A stretch of DNA of 64,000 nucleotides from Chlorops oryzae (lineage: Eukaryota > Arthropoda > Insecta > Diptera > Chloropidae). The DNA lies in the NCBI GenBank assembly GCA_020466095.1, contig CM035806.1:69641077-69705076 (forward strand). The letters are read 5' to 3'. Positions within the stretch are counted from its first letter, which is position 1. Every line of letters starts with the position of its first letter. Below are positions 1-10,868 of the stretch, piece by piece. Under the pieces are notes generated by a model. The model was given only the letters and a program-made list of their open reading frames with translations. It did no database searches and was not told where the DNA came from. A program made the position numbers and the translations under genes.

Positions 1-235
1 CCGACCGAAGGTGGTAAACCGAAGCCGCTGATTTGCCATCGCCTTTGGCCGTTTACCGAAGGAGAAACCGGAGACGAAAAAAAATCAAAGTACAACACTT
101 TTCCCTTATTTTGAAAATATTTAAAAATATCAATTCATTACATTGAATGTTCGATTTGTTTTGACCAAAGCCGAATACGATTTTATGGCCGTTTAATCGA
201 TAAACCGAAGACGAACATTCGGTTGGAATTTAAAA
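1..235. repeat. partial copy of a hAT-like repeat (family of 8227-8808)
   Basis: The first bases (CCGACCGAAGGT) match the inner part of the terminal inverted repeat of the hAT-derived element at 8227-8808, and the stretch is full of the same CCGAAG/CTTCGG words. The outer end lies before the window. The inner boundary near 235 (ACATTCGGTTGG) is a guess. No transposase coding is visible here. Confidence 0.4.
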
Positions 236-1140
236 ATAAGATACCTTTCAGTCACCCAACGCAACTTAAACCTTTTTTTAACAGTTCTTGTCAAGAAGTA
301 CTTTTTTAGGCAAAAAATTGTGCCAAGTGCTTCATAGCAATATGTTTAAGATTAAATATCTTTAAGCACCAGGATTTTGACCAAATAAACAATTAAATAA
401 ATAAGGGAAAATCTATGAAATAAAACAATTCATAATATATACAGATAGATAAAATCGGAAAAATGGTATTTTTAGTCCTATGAGGGAAACTCTTTGCCAA
501 ACTACTGGCAGCACTGGCTCTGCAAGCATTTCATTTCACTTTTACTATTCGCTGCTTAGTATATACTTTATACGAAAATCTACCTCTATTTGCACTAGTT
601 CTTTAGTATCTGGTGAAAGCACTAGTATCTTTTAGGAAATTTTCTCGATACGTCCTGAAGGGTGTTCATCGTTCAATTTACGCGACACACAAACACACTC
701 AAATAAACAAAATTTCAAACCGGTTTAGAGCAGAGAGTTCGCTCTCACGAGAAAGCAAATCGTCTCAATCGTCTCTTCCCAAGCAAGACAAGAAAATATC
801 CAAACGTCCAAATTCAAATTTACGTATGGCTATGGGCGCACACACAAATTCACAGATATCACTCAATCGACAGACAAGCGCATATAGACAAGCGACCCAG
901 CAAACATTTGCATAAGCTTTTTACAAAAGGTGCTTACTATTCATTTGTTTGCAAGTAATTTTCCAAACTTTTTCTAAGCATATATGTATGTGCTATATTA
1001 AATTCGCAAACATTTCCCAAACGCTTTCCGAATGTGTTTGGGAAACATTGAATTTCTCAAGTACTTCGCAAATCCGCCCAAAATAATTTGTATGTTATAT
1101 AGACATCGTACATACATACGAGGCGTCTACAGTTTGGTTT
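236..1140. other. no gene recognised
   Basis: This is AT-rich sequence with no recognisable element. A 100-codon open frame at 613-915 opens on GTG, is rich in Ser, Lys and Gln, and resembles no family I know, so I do not call it a gene. Confidence 0.4.
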
Positions 1141-1164
1141 TTTCGAACGTTAATATATTAAATC

Positions 1165-1250
1165 GCCAATGAGATCTCTCGGTAGCGTACTGAAGCGTGT
1201 TGCGATTTGCAACCTAGAGGGCTCGAGTTCGATTCCTGTCGCGGGCGAAA
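1165..1250 (+). other. tRNA-like fragment, possibly a SINE head
   Basis: GAGTTCGATTCC at 1225-1236 fits a Pol III B box. About 40 bases upstream, CTCGGTAGCGTAC could be a degenerate A box, and GTTGC/GCAAC can form an anticodon-like stem. The T stem and acceptor stem do not pair, so it is not a working tRNA. A tRNA-derived SINE or tRNA pseudogene is possible. No tail or target duplication is seen. Confidence 0.3.
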
Positions 1251-1651
1251 AAAGATTGTGGGAAAAGTGGGACGTAGAAAGATATCTGTGGTAAAAATTG
1301 ATCCACTTAGAGGGGAGAAAGGAAGTTGGCAGTTATAAATTTAGGTTCATATCCGGTCGTCAGAAACGTAATGCATACACATGTGCTTTCAAAAAATTGT
1401 TTTTATTTTTTCATAAATGAGTTGAAACCAAGCAAGGCTCAACTCAGCATGTCGTGTGCGGAGTTTTTCTTTTAGTTTTCTTTATTTTCGGAATATGGAA
1501 AAATTCTATTTAGAAATTGTTTAAAGGAAACCGCGAAGAAAAAAAAAAAAACTTTTTATATAATATAATCCAAGCAGAATACTCTTGTGTCTAGTATTCA
1601 CAAAAGATCAAGCACAAAAAATAAATTAACGCAAAACTTGTTTTGCCGCTA

Positions 1652-3177
1652 ATGAGCATCCATCACTCTCCCCCGCTCGCGCGTCGTTCCTCCGTTAGTG
1701 CGATCTCATCAACAGCTGGTATTCAGCAATTGCAAATTCACACTCTCTCCAATGCCAGTGAAATAAACAGTGTATTGACTTCAATCCCTCCAACAACAAA
1801 TGCTTGTATGACTGCAGCGTCTTCAGACCAACAAAAAGTGCAATCGTGGAGCCCTCAATGCTCATCTCCTTTGTGTGATTCTCCGCTCGCATACAACAGC
1901 GTCTCTCTCACACCAGCAAATTTCCCAGTAGGAAAAATTGCAGATGACCCAATAGGGAAAACAGCAACTGATCCAAATCAAGGAAGTACTCCAGGTAACC
2001 AGAATCTGATCGCACACGAAACAACTAAGATGACATTTCAAACGGGCTTAGACAGGTATGTTACTATTACCAAACGTAAGAGAAGCCCACAGAAAACAAA
2101 TCTCGCCCCCAAAACCAAGAAAAATAGCTCGGATATTTATACTTCTGAGAACAGGTTTGCTATTCTTGGAACCTTAGCCGGAAAAGACGTGACCGCTACC
2201 GAAAAGAAAATAACCGCAAGGCCCCCTCCGATCTTCATAAGAGAACCAACCAGCAATAAACTTGTAAAGGCAATAATCAGCATTATAGGCAAAGGAAACT
2301 TCCACGTTATACCAATCAAAAAGGAAAAATATCTGAAACTAAACTTCAGGTCCTCAGCGAAGTATTCTTCCGAAAGATAGTCTCTGACATGGAAAGTAAA
2401 GGGAAGAGCTTTTATACTTATCAACTCAAAAGCAGCAAGGGTCTCACTGTAATTATTAAAGGCATTGAAGCTAGTGTTGATATCAACGAAATCAAAGATG
2501 GATTGGAATCTCAAGGATTCAAAACTAAGTCCGTCTTTAACATGATCAATAAAGACAAACTCCAACAACCTCTGTATCGCGTCGAGCTTGAGCCCACCCA
2601 GACTAATCATAATAAAAGTCAGCCTCACCCAATTTACAATCTTCGTTACCTGCTACACCGAAGAATATTAGTGGAGGAGCCTCACAAGAGAGCAAACCCC
2701 GTGCAGTGCCAAAATTGCCAAGAATTTGGTCACACTAGGGCATATTGCAGACTCCCTAGTGTTTGCGTCATCTGTGGAGACCTTCATTCCACCAAATGCT
2801 GCATAATTTCCAAAGAAAATTCCGACGCCAAAAAATGTAGTAACTGTGGAGGCAACCATACAGCCAATTATAGAGGTTGTCCTGTATACGAACACTTAAA
2901 AAACATTCCAAAGCAGCAGCAAAAAATTATTTTCCCAAGAAATGCCTCATCCTTTCTACAACACGAAGCCACCCCAAAGCAACTGCAGCCAGGAGTATCT
3001 TTTGCCGATGTTCTAAAAACCCCGAAAGAAACTTTGAATAACGCCCACCCATCTGTTTCCAACCTCGAAAATATGATCGCAACCCTTACACAAGTCATGA
3101 TCAACATGCAACAAATGATGCAAGATATGGTACGGACTAATGCACAAATAATTCAGCTTTTGATAGACAAAAAATGA
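1652..3177 (+). pseudogene. Jockey ORF1 (gag-like, zinc knuckles), frameshifted
   Basis: ORF1 proteins of Jockey elements bind their RNA and form the particle that carries it to the target. The frame starts at the ATG at 1652 and runs to 2380. The next frame (2389-3177) continues it, and sense translation overlaps across an A-rich stretch at about 2320-2335, so one base was gained or lost there. The C-terminal half has three cysteine-rich knuckles: CQNCQEFGHTRAYC, CVICGDLHSTKC and CSNCGGNHTANYRGC, the usual Jockey gag arrangement. The N-terminal part is Ser/Thr/Pro-rich. The stop TGA overlaps the ORF2 ATG at 3174 (ATGA), typical of coupled LINE ORFs. Total length would be about 508 residues. 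Confidence 0.75.
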
Positions 3178-5811
3178 ATAAGCTTACAATCTGTCACTGA
3201 ACTTATCATATTCTTACATGAACAAAACATTGACATAATGCTCATTTCGGAGACCCACCTTACGAGCAAAACAAACTATAAATTGAACGGGTACACTTTT
3301 TATAGCACAAACCACCCTGATGACAAAGCTCATGGTGGTACTGGCATCCTCATAAAAGCTCGAATCAAACATCATTTCGTAGGAGAGTATTCAGAAAAAC
3401 ATTTGCAAGCAACAGCCATATGCTTAGAAGACCTTTACGAAAAAACCACCATTGCTGCTGTGTACTGTCCGTCAAGATATTCAATCAGTTCTGATGTTTC
3501 TCCAATTTTTCAATACATTGGGCCACCGTTTCATAGCAGCTGGTGACTTTAACGCAAAACATACACTTTGGGGATCTCGTTTGATAACACAAAGAGGCAG
3601 GCAACTCTGGCACGCACTTATGAGCAACAAGTGCTTTGACATCATTTCATCGGGACAACCAACCTACTGGCCGGCTGATTTCCAAAAAATCCCAGACCTC
3701 ATTGACTTTGCTGTTGTTGCTAATATCAAAAGACATCAATTTTCTGTAAAGCCCCTGTTCGATCTATCTTCGGACCATTCTCCTGTCAGTATAACAATAA
3801 CAAGCCTGAAAGCATTCGAACCCAGACGTATTTCACTTGCAAACAAGCAAACTAACTGGCTCAAATATAGGAAATACATAAGCACTCTCCTAAATTTTTG
3901 CATTCCGCTGAACAAAAAAACGGAAATTGACTGTGCTGTAAATCACTTGAAAACCACCATAACACAAGCAGCCACTAACGCTACCTCATGGTCAAAATCA
4001 CAGGCAGTGAATGATGACAAATGTAGCACTTTTATACACAAACTCGTAAATGAAAAGCGGAAACTACGAAGAGACTGGCAAAGGCTCCGTTCACCATTAA
4101 CTAAGGAAAGACTCTCAGCTGCATCGAAGACACTTCAAAAAGCCCTTAAAGAATACAACGAGAGAAGGTTCAAATCCTATACAGAAAGTCTGTCTACCAA
4201 AGCTGATTCCAATTACTCACTATGGAATGCAATAAGAGGCCTAAAATGCCCTATAGCTTCAAGTCCACCTCTACGCCTGGCGAATAACACATGGGCGAAG
4301 ACTGGTTCTGAAAAAGCTGATGCCTTTGCAACCCATTTCCGTCATGTTTTTACCCCTAATGATGCTACTAACAATACAACCCCAAGTATGCCACCTTACA
4401 CATACTCAAATAATATCAGTCCATGGAAACTCCAAATAAATGAGATTTCAGATGTCATTAGAACCCAAATAAATGTTAAAAAGTCTCCAGGTCTCGACTT
4501 GGTGAACGGAAAAATGCTTAAGGAGCTACCAAAGTGTGGCCTTTGCTTTGTCACTAATATATTTAATGCGCTACTTCAAACCGGTTACTTTCCGGATGAT
4601 TGGAAAACATCCCAAATTATAATGATTCCAAAACCTGGCAAAGATCCTACCAAAGTCGACTCTTATCGGCCAATTAGCTTGCTTCCTGTGCTATCAAAAG
4701 TCTTCGAAAAAACGTTACTGCTCAAACTCCTTCCTATTCTGGAACAGAACCAAGTGATCCCTAAACACCAATTCGGATTTAGACACAAACATGGTACAAC
4801 TGAACAAATCCACAGAATCGTCTCGGAAATAAGAACATCAATGGAGAACAAAAAATATTGCTCAGCAATATTTCTCGATGTAGCACAAGCTTTTGACAAA
4901 GTCTGGCACAAAGGCCTCATGATAAAGATTTGCCATAACTTTCCTCATGAAACCCATAAATTGCTGTATTCTTATTTAACTAATAGAAAATTCAAAGTGA
5001 AACATAAAAGCCACCTAACTCCTAGCTTCAACATCCGTGCCGGTGTTCCTCAAGGAAGCATACTAGGTCCACTCTTATACCTAGTATACACCAGCGATCT
5101 ACCCACCGCCAATTGCATATTTACATCTACATTTGCCGATGATACCGCCATACTAAGCTGCCACATAGATCCAACTGTTGCCTCTCTCAAGTTGCAAGAG
5201 CATTTACAGCATATAGAAAATTGGTTACAGAAGTGGAGAATCAAAGTCAATGAAACGAAGAGCACACATGTCACTTTCACTTTAAATCGCAATACATGCT
5301 CTCCTATTACCCTCAACAATATTGAAGTTCCCCAATCAACTGTTGTCAAGTATCTTGGAATGCATCTTGACAGAAGACTGACTTGGAGGAATCACATTGA
5401 AGCCAAAATAATCCAGATTAAACTTAAGAACCAGAGCTTGCAATGGCTTCTCAATAAGAAGTCTAAACTTAGCTTGGATAACAAAATCCTCCTATACAAA
5501 ACAATCACAAAACCCATATGGTTGTATGGCATACAGCTGTGGGGGCGGCATGCAGCTCATCCGTTGAAAAAGTCCAACGCTTACAATCCAAAATTTTAAG
5601 GCAAATTACTGGAGCCCCTCGGTACTTTAAAAATACTCGACTGCACATGCAACTTACAATACCTTCTGTCGCCAATGAAATAAAGGACAAAACGGAGACA
5701 TATAAATACAAGCTAATCCGACACCCAAATGAGTTGGCAGCAAATTTGATAAGCAGCAACACCACCACCCGATTACGCAGATACAAAATTCTGTCCTCCC
5801 GTGCATCATAA
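3174..5811 (+). pseudogene. Jockey ORF2 (endonuclease-reverse transcriptase), broken
   Basis: This enzyme nicks the target DNA and copies the element RNA in place. ATG at 3174 is followed after eight codons by a stop. The expected N-terminal endonuclease motif is missing, which suggests a small deletion near 3195-3205. Endonuclease sequence then reads LISETHLTSK and, after a frame change near 3500-3520, GDFNAKHTLWGSR and SSDHSP. The reverse transcriptase follows, with YRPISLLPVLSK, the AFDKVWH block and FADD at 5132-5143 as the catalytic motif. A second frame change near 5550 leads into the C-terminal tail ending at 5811. There is no RNase H. Three or more lesions make it inactive. Confidence 0.8.
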
Positions 5812-6129
5812 AATTTCTCCGATATCACATCACTGGTTTGGAATCGATTTAAACTGCTTGAAAATTCGACAAACGACTCTCTCTTAAAGTGACTATCTTT
5901 AGAGGCGTCAATTTTTAGTAATAGGATTTAATTACGTATTGTTAGTTTTGGTACATGAATTGTAAATACACCAAAAGATTCAATAGAAACCCATCATGAA
6001 TAAAAAAAAAAAATCAAATTTTTCCATAAATGTTTGGATGATAGCTAGATATTCCTCTAAGTTTTGAAAAATTATTTAAATTTTTTATTATCTACCTAAG
6101 CATTCAAAAAAAAAAAAAACCTCGCCGCA

Positions 6130-6146
6130 GCGGGGATTGAACCCGC
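6130..6146 (-). other. tRNA T-arm-like hairpin, possible SINE fragment
   Basis: On the minus strand GCGGGTTCAATCCCCGC forms a perfect five-pair stem with a seven-base TTCAATC loop, as in a tRNA T arm with a B box. A run of T follows downstream on that strand. No matching acceptor stem or D arm is visible, so it is most likely a tRNA fragment or SINE remnant. Confidence 0.3.
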
Positions 6147-6474
6147 CTACATCGGATTGGTACTGCTTGTTTAGGCTTGGAAAATATTTAATTCGATTGC
6201 TTGAACTTATATGTTTTCCAATCTCAAATCCAATGGAATAAAAAGGGAGTCGTTTTGGTTATTTACACTTGAATTCCAACACTTGGATCTAAGCTTTTTG
6301 TTTGCGGGCGCAAATTACTTCCAATTGTTTAGTAAGGGTAAATGTTTGCTGGGGAGCACTGCCGAAAAACAATCAAAATAAAAAACACTTCTCAATGTGT
6401 TGAGCATGTAGGAGTGTAGGTCTAATTGTCGAAGTCGAAAAGGCTCTGCCGCGATGGGAAAATGCACCATTAGA

Positions 6475-6595
6475 CAGGTATAGGAAATTCAACAAATTGA
6501 GGAAATTCACCTAAAAGCTACCAACAAAAACCTTAGGCAGGAATAGGAAATTCAACAAATTCGAGAAATTCACCAGAAAACTACCAACAACAATA
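6475..6595. repeat. 63-bp tandem duplication
   Basis: Two adjacent copies, 6475-6537 and 6538-6595, each start CAGG(T/A)ATAGGAAATTC and each contain ACAAATT, GAAATTCACC and CTACCAAC. They differ at about ten positions. The surrounding 6033-6735 shows no coding sequence. Confidence 0.6.
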
Positions 6596-6735
6596 CGGGT
6601 GGACACAAAGTGACACTATGATGCCACTTGCAAGAAAATTATCAAAGAAACACGGCGTCAAATCGGGTTTTTTTATATAGCTTTAAAAGTAATAATTGAA
6701 GCTTTAATAAATGTATTGCGATATGTTTTTGCTTA

Positions 6736-6851
6736 TCCCCTTATTCATAATAAGATATAAGATTTAAAGCATTGTTTAAATGTCACATTTCCATACAAAA
6801 TCTGAATTTAAACAATGTTTTTAATTTAAAATTTGATTATGAATAAGGGGG
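6736..6851. mobile_element. 116-bp palindromic MITE with TA flanks
   Basis: The ends are inverted repeats (TCCCCTTATTCATAAT on the left, ATTATGAATAAGGGGG on the right), and the pairing extends through ATTGTTTAAA for about 45 bases per arm. TA lies on both sides (6734-6735 and 6852-6853), as for Tc1/mariner-type insertions. It is non-coding and would need a transposase supplied from elsewhere. Confidence 0.6.
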
Positions 6852-6853
6852 TA

Positions 6854-7768
6854 AATGTGCACGATTGTTTTCATTTTGTAATAAATTGACATACATTTTT
6901 GACTACGGCTACAAATTTGATTGTACTGCTTTAGAAATAGATTCAGTATTTTTGCTGAAACAGTGTGATCAAAAAGTTATGTGGACAGGGTAGGACATCT
7001 TCTATTTCTCCTTAATATTTAAAATCCTTGATTAGTTTTATGTTTTTCAAGCTTTTCATGGCATTTTATGAGTTTGGTAGATATTTTATATGTAATGTAC
7101 TCGAAAATCGCCCAAAATTAAAAATAAAAGTGGCAATGCAATTCACTAGAGCAGAGCTAAATATTTCGCTGCCATAGCATGCTTCTCTTTCCTCATGTAA
7201 TATGCCTATGTTGAAGCAGCGTAGCTCTAACACATTGCAGGGATTAGGAAATAGTCTTATAATAAGACTGTTATTTGAATTTTACATTAAATATAAAAAT
7301 TAAAAAATTTTTTTTGCTAATCGAATATAATAGAAAATTCGACAGAAAGGCGAATTGAATATGATAAAAAATTCGAATAAAGCGCGATACCAAAACGATA
7401 GCAAAATACGAATCGCGCGCGATGCGTAAACGATACAAAATGCAATAAAAATATGAATCACGTAAAAAGGTGACTCCCTCACGAATTCGAATTCGAATTC
7501 ATTGTGCTTATTGGGATTGTTTTGTTCTTTCCGTGATCGTTTCTACGTATTCCTAGCGTGTGCGTTGTCTTCATATAGAACGTTGTCTTTCTTTCCTCGA
7601 TTTCATGCTTTCAGTGTTTGATATTTAAATGTAACGAAAGAGTACATTATATCCTATTTTAGCATTACTTACGCTTTGGGTATGTGAGCGAACAAATTTG
7701 AAAAACAAAGACAAATTCCTGAATCCTGTATTTTTAAAGAAAATAACGGAGCAACAAAATATTTTCAC
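6854..7768. other. no gene recognised
   Basis: AT-rich DNA. Two open frames of about 60 codons on the minus strand (7300-7482 and 7625-7819) have low-complexity translations and no family resemblance. A GAATTC-rich patch lies at 7480-7500. Confidence 0.4.
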
Positions 7769-7841
7769 TGCAATAAGTGTGAAGCTGTCATGTGTTTGTT
7801 CTACAGTAGAATCTCGCAAAACTTAATGCTCGAAAGAGTAA

Positions 7842-7972
7842 GGCCGCAATTATAGTGGAAACAAAGCTGAAGCTGAAGCGTAAGCTGTCATGTGTTTGTT
7901 GTATTTTCGCAACAACAAATACATGACAGCTAACGCTTCAGCTTCAGCTTTGCTTCTACTATAATTGCGGCC
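7842..7972. mobile_element. 131-bp palindromic MITE, Harbinger-like (TAA target)
   Basis: The arms GGCCGCAATTATAGT and ACTATAATTGCGGCC are perfectly inverted and pairing continues through AGCTGAAGCTGAAGCG for nearly the whole element. TAA occurs on both sides (7839-7841 and 7973-7975), matching the TWA preference of PIF/Harbinger transposases. It sits just inside the left end of the pogo-like element. Confidence 0.7.
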
Positions 7973-8226
7973 TAAAACGCTTGGTTAAGTTAATCGAGTT
8001 TCAGCGTATACGTAGCGTTCTAAAAAGTTAATTTTGGCGTTAACTTTTCTGAGCGTAATTTTTTTCTTTTCTTTTTTTTTAGTCTCCCCTATTTCTTGTG
8101 TATTACATGGAATAGTGAAGAAAAAGAAAAGAAGACAAAACAAATCATAACGGTAACAGTTAAAAGTGACAAATTCGATCGAAGCTTGCAGCCTTAGGCT
8201 GAAAACACACCGGATTAGTCAAAATT

Positions 8227-8808
8227 AGTGTCCGACCGAAGGTTCGGCTTCGGCTTCGGTAATCGGCATAATCGGCCAATTCTTAATCTTCGGCTTCGGC
8301 TGGAAAAAGCCGAATATTTTAGCCGAATATTTTTGCATTTTAATGGAAGTAAAAAAGTCACGATAGATTTTCAATTGCTTCATTGAGACCTTTTACACTA
8401 GTGATTTATTGCCGTAAATTTTTGCACAATTGCACAAAATTTTTCAACATTAAACGCATGGCCGAGAAATATTTATCTGCCCCTCCAACAAGCGTGGCCA
8501 CCGAACAACTCTTTAGCGCTGCCGGTCAACTGTATACTTAACGACGATCAAATCTCCTCGGAAAAAATGCTGATAAGCTGCTATTTTTAGCTTATAATAA
8601 TTTTGATTATTAATTGAAAGTTTTTTTTTTTTGTTACTGAGGTGTTATTTTTTTTTTGTGCTCGTGAAATGAATAAAGACTGATTTTGTTTCCTTATAGT
8701 AAAATGTTCTGCATTCGGCTTCGGCCTTCGGTCTTCGGCCGAACTCTTCAACTCTGCCGATTGTTCGGCTTCGGCTTCGGCTAAAAATCCACCTTCGGTC
8801 GGACACTA
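8227..8808. mobile_element. 582-bp hAT deletion derivative
   Basis: Terminal inverted repeats TAGTGTCCGACCGAAGG and CCTTCGGTCGGACACTA are perfect over 17 bases and are followed by CTTCGG-rich subterminal repeats. The 8-bp target duplication GTCAAAAT (8219-8226 and 8809-8816) is exact, which is diagnostic of hAT. Only the last 52 codons of the transposase survive. Confidence 0.9.
8458..8613 (+). pseudogene. hAT transposase C-terminal dimerisation domain remnant
   Basis: The 52-codon remnant contains YLSAPPTSVATEQLFSAAG followed, after an in-frame stop, by NLLGKNADKLLFLAYNN. This is the hallmark hAT C-terminal dimerisation region. The catalytic domain has been deleted from this element. Confidence 0.85.
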
Positions 8809-9522
8809 GTCAAAATGTTTGTTTCGGTTTTGCAAAACAACAGTACATTGTACCTTATGGGGCAACACACACCAAATTAGTCAAAACAAAACGCCTTGTT
8901 TTCGTTTGCTGCGTTTTACGAGTGGTTGCCGAAAATACACGGCTTTGCATACGTTCAACCCACACCGAATGAAGAAAAAACGTCTTTAGTCATAGCGGTT
9001 GTCATTATTTGCATTGCATTCTTATGGTTCAAAACACACCGCATCAAACGAAACGAAGAAAACAAAGCAAAACCGAAAGTCATGCTTGGTTGTCGATAGC
9101 TGGCCCGTTGTTTTTCAAAAACAAAATTTGCGAAATGGAGGCTTGCCAGTCTCACAATTATATATTTAAACATTTTTTATGAGATTGAAACCCATTTTCT
9201 AAATGTCCGATTAAGGTCTCGTGCGGGGTTGAAGGAAAACACCCTAGGTTTGCAAGGAGGGAATGAGTGACATTGTTTTTGATAAGTGTTTAGTAGCGTA
9301 AAGGGTGACAGCTTAGATTTAAATGAGCAGAATGTATGAGACCCAAAAAAAACCATCTAAGCTGCGGTGGAACAGCTATGCCTGCAGCACTTGGTCGCGG
9401 GGTAGAGCGGCGTAATAGCGAACTGCGGATACCGGGCAACCTCCGCTTTTAATTAGCCTTCCGTCGGTACAAGGGCTCTGCCGACGGTGACTGTTTACTT
9501 CCCTATTACTCGTGGGAATCAC

Positions 9523-10868
9523 ATGAACGAAAATTCAAAAAATTCAAAAGAGGTTGATGCGCTTCTTACAGCATCAAACACTGCTGCTGCCGGGCAGCCT
9601 GTGAATGACGTCCTTATGACCATAGGGTCTAAGGACAAAGGTAACAACGCAGATGGCGCTGCTGGGCACATCTGCGAGAAAGCAACAATTGTGGAAAATG
9701 CCGGTTTTCGACAATTGAGCGAGTTGAGCGGCACAGACACAGACGTGTCCGACGCAGCTCCAGCTGACATTGACGAGGTTAGCCTCTGTTCGGATCGTTC
9801 TCGAGCTACCCTCGTCAATGACGGTCTGGAGGAAGTTAGCTTACAAGGCCAACAAGGATTTGTTAAGCTAACTTCCGCCCAAAAGAGGCGTTTCAAGCTC
9901 TATATGAGCCAAGGTCTCTCTAGGGAAGCTGCCCTCGACAAGGTCGCAGATTTGAAGCCGAAAGCACCCGTAAAACGGGCGCTCTCGGACGAAAAATCCA
10001 CGCCATTGGGCAAGAAACCCAAGGCCAACCCGGGGCAGGGGCACTCCAAGCCCACTTTCAGCGAGGTGGCTGGTCGGGCTAAGGGGATCAAACTAGGGTT
10101 TGTCCCTCTTGACTTAGCTAGCAGTCCTCTTAGTAGCGTGCAGGTGGCACAGCTACAAGAGGCCATTATTGCGACCGCCATTGAGCTCAGCTCGGACGAG
10201 GTTAAGCCTGAATTTGAAGGCTGTTTTCCTCGCACGGGCTGGCTCATGTTGGTCTGCTCTAATGAACCTACTGCTGGGTGGGTTAGAAAGAATGCAGGTC
10301 AGATTTTGCACAAGGCTGGTTTTGAGTGCAAAGTGGTGGAGGAGACGGAGCCCCCAAGGTCGCACCTTGTGCGGGGTTATTTCCCACACAGCTGCGACGT
10401 TGAGAGCTCGATGATCTTGGCTACCATTGAAGCTCAAAACAAGCTGAAGGCAAAGACCTGGAAGGTGTTGCAAAGGACCGCTGAGGGTTCGTTGCTCCAC
10501 CTGGTCATGGCGACGCTTCCTGGTCGACACTGGTCGAACAGAACGGCAGGATTGCCTACAGGTTCACGCACTTGAAGCTGTTGTTGAAAGGCATCAACGA
10601 CAGAGGTGCGAAGCAGGCTGCAGGATCGGTTGAACAGAAGGTTCAACAGCGTAAACCGGCTGCAACTAAGGTAGCACCGGAGCAGACGGCACCAGCCTCT
10701 GAGCTGCCATCTACAAGCGCGGCAGCCATTCGCCAAGGCATTTTGCGACCACCTGTGGGCAAGCGGGCGCCAACGCCGAAGGAGCGTCCCATTAACAAGG
10801 GGCCACGGAGAGCACGACTTCAGAGAGAAGTCGCTGCCTCTCTTGATGCGACGAAGGCACCTAAATGA
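9523..10868 (+). pseudogene. LOA-like ORF1, frameshifted
   Basis: ORF1 is the presumed RNA-binding protein of the LINE. The ATG at 9523 is in frame with a long open stretch to 10575, and the next frame (10572-10868) continues it, so a base was lost or gained at about 10505-10540. The middle (FKLYMSQGLSREAALDKV, then a Lys/Pro-rich linker) and the C-terminal half (GWLMLVCSNEPTAGWVRKNA) look like insect LOA/Bilbo ORF1 proteins (DUF4780-like, from memory). I see no CCHC knuckles. Its stop overlaps the ORF2 start at 10865 as ATGA. Confidence 0.65.

Larger units (their letters stand above)
1420..6018 (+). mobile_element. Jockey-clade non-LTR retrotransposon (LINE), broken
   Basis: The order is 5' UTR, ORF1 (zinc-knuckle gag-like), ORF2 (endonuclease plus reverse transcriptase), short 3' UTR and an A-rich tail at 6002-6013. 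ORF2 ends without an RNase H domain, as in the Jockey clade. The 5' end is inferred from a candidate target duplication: ATTTTTTCATAAATG at 1405-1419 against ATTTTTCCATAAATG at 6018-6032, one mismatch. Both reading frames carry frameshifts and ORF2 has a deletion near its start, so this copy cannot move by itself. The 5' boundary is the least certain point. Confidence 0.75.

Noticed and set aside
613..915. 100-codon Ser/Lys/Gln-rich frame as a host gene
   Set aside because: It has no ATG start and no recognisable domain or splice context.
2137..2628. 163-codon minus-strand frame opposite the Jockey ORF1
   Set aside because: It is a shadow of the plus-strand gag-like ORF, with no motifs of its own.
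8896..9099. 67-codon frame with a hydrophobic segment (VIAVVIICIAFLWF)
   Set aside because: It lies in the repetitive terminal region of the Harbinger-like element, starts on a non-ATG codon, and its AAAACACACC words are subterminal repeats.
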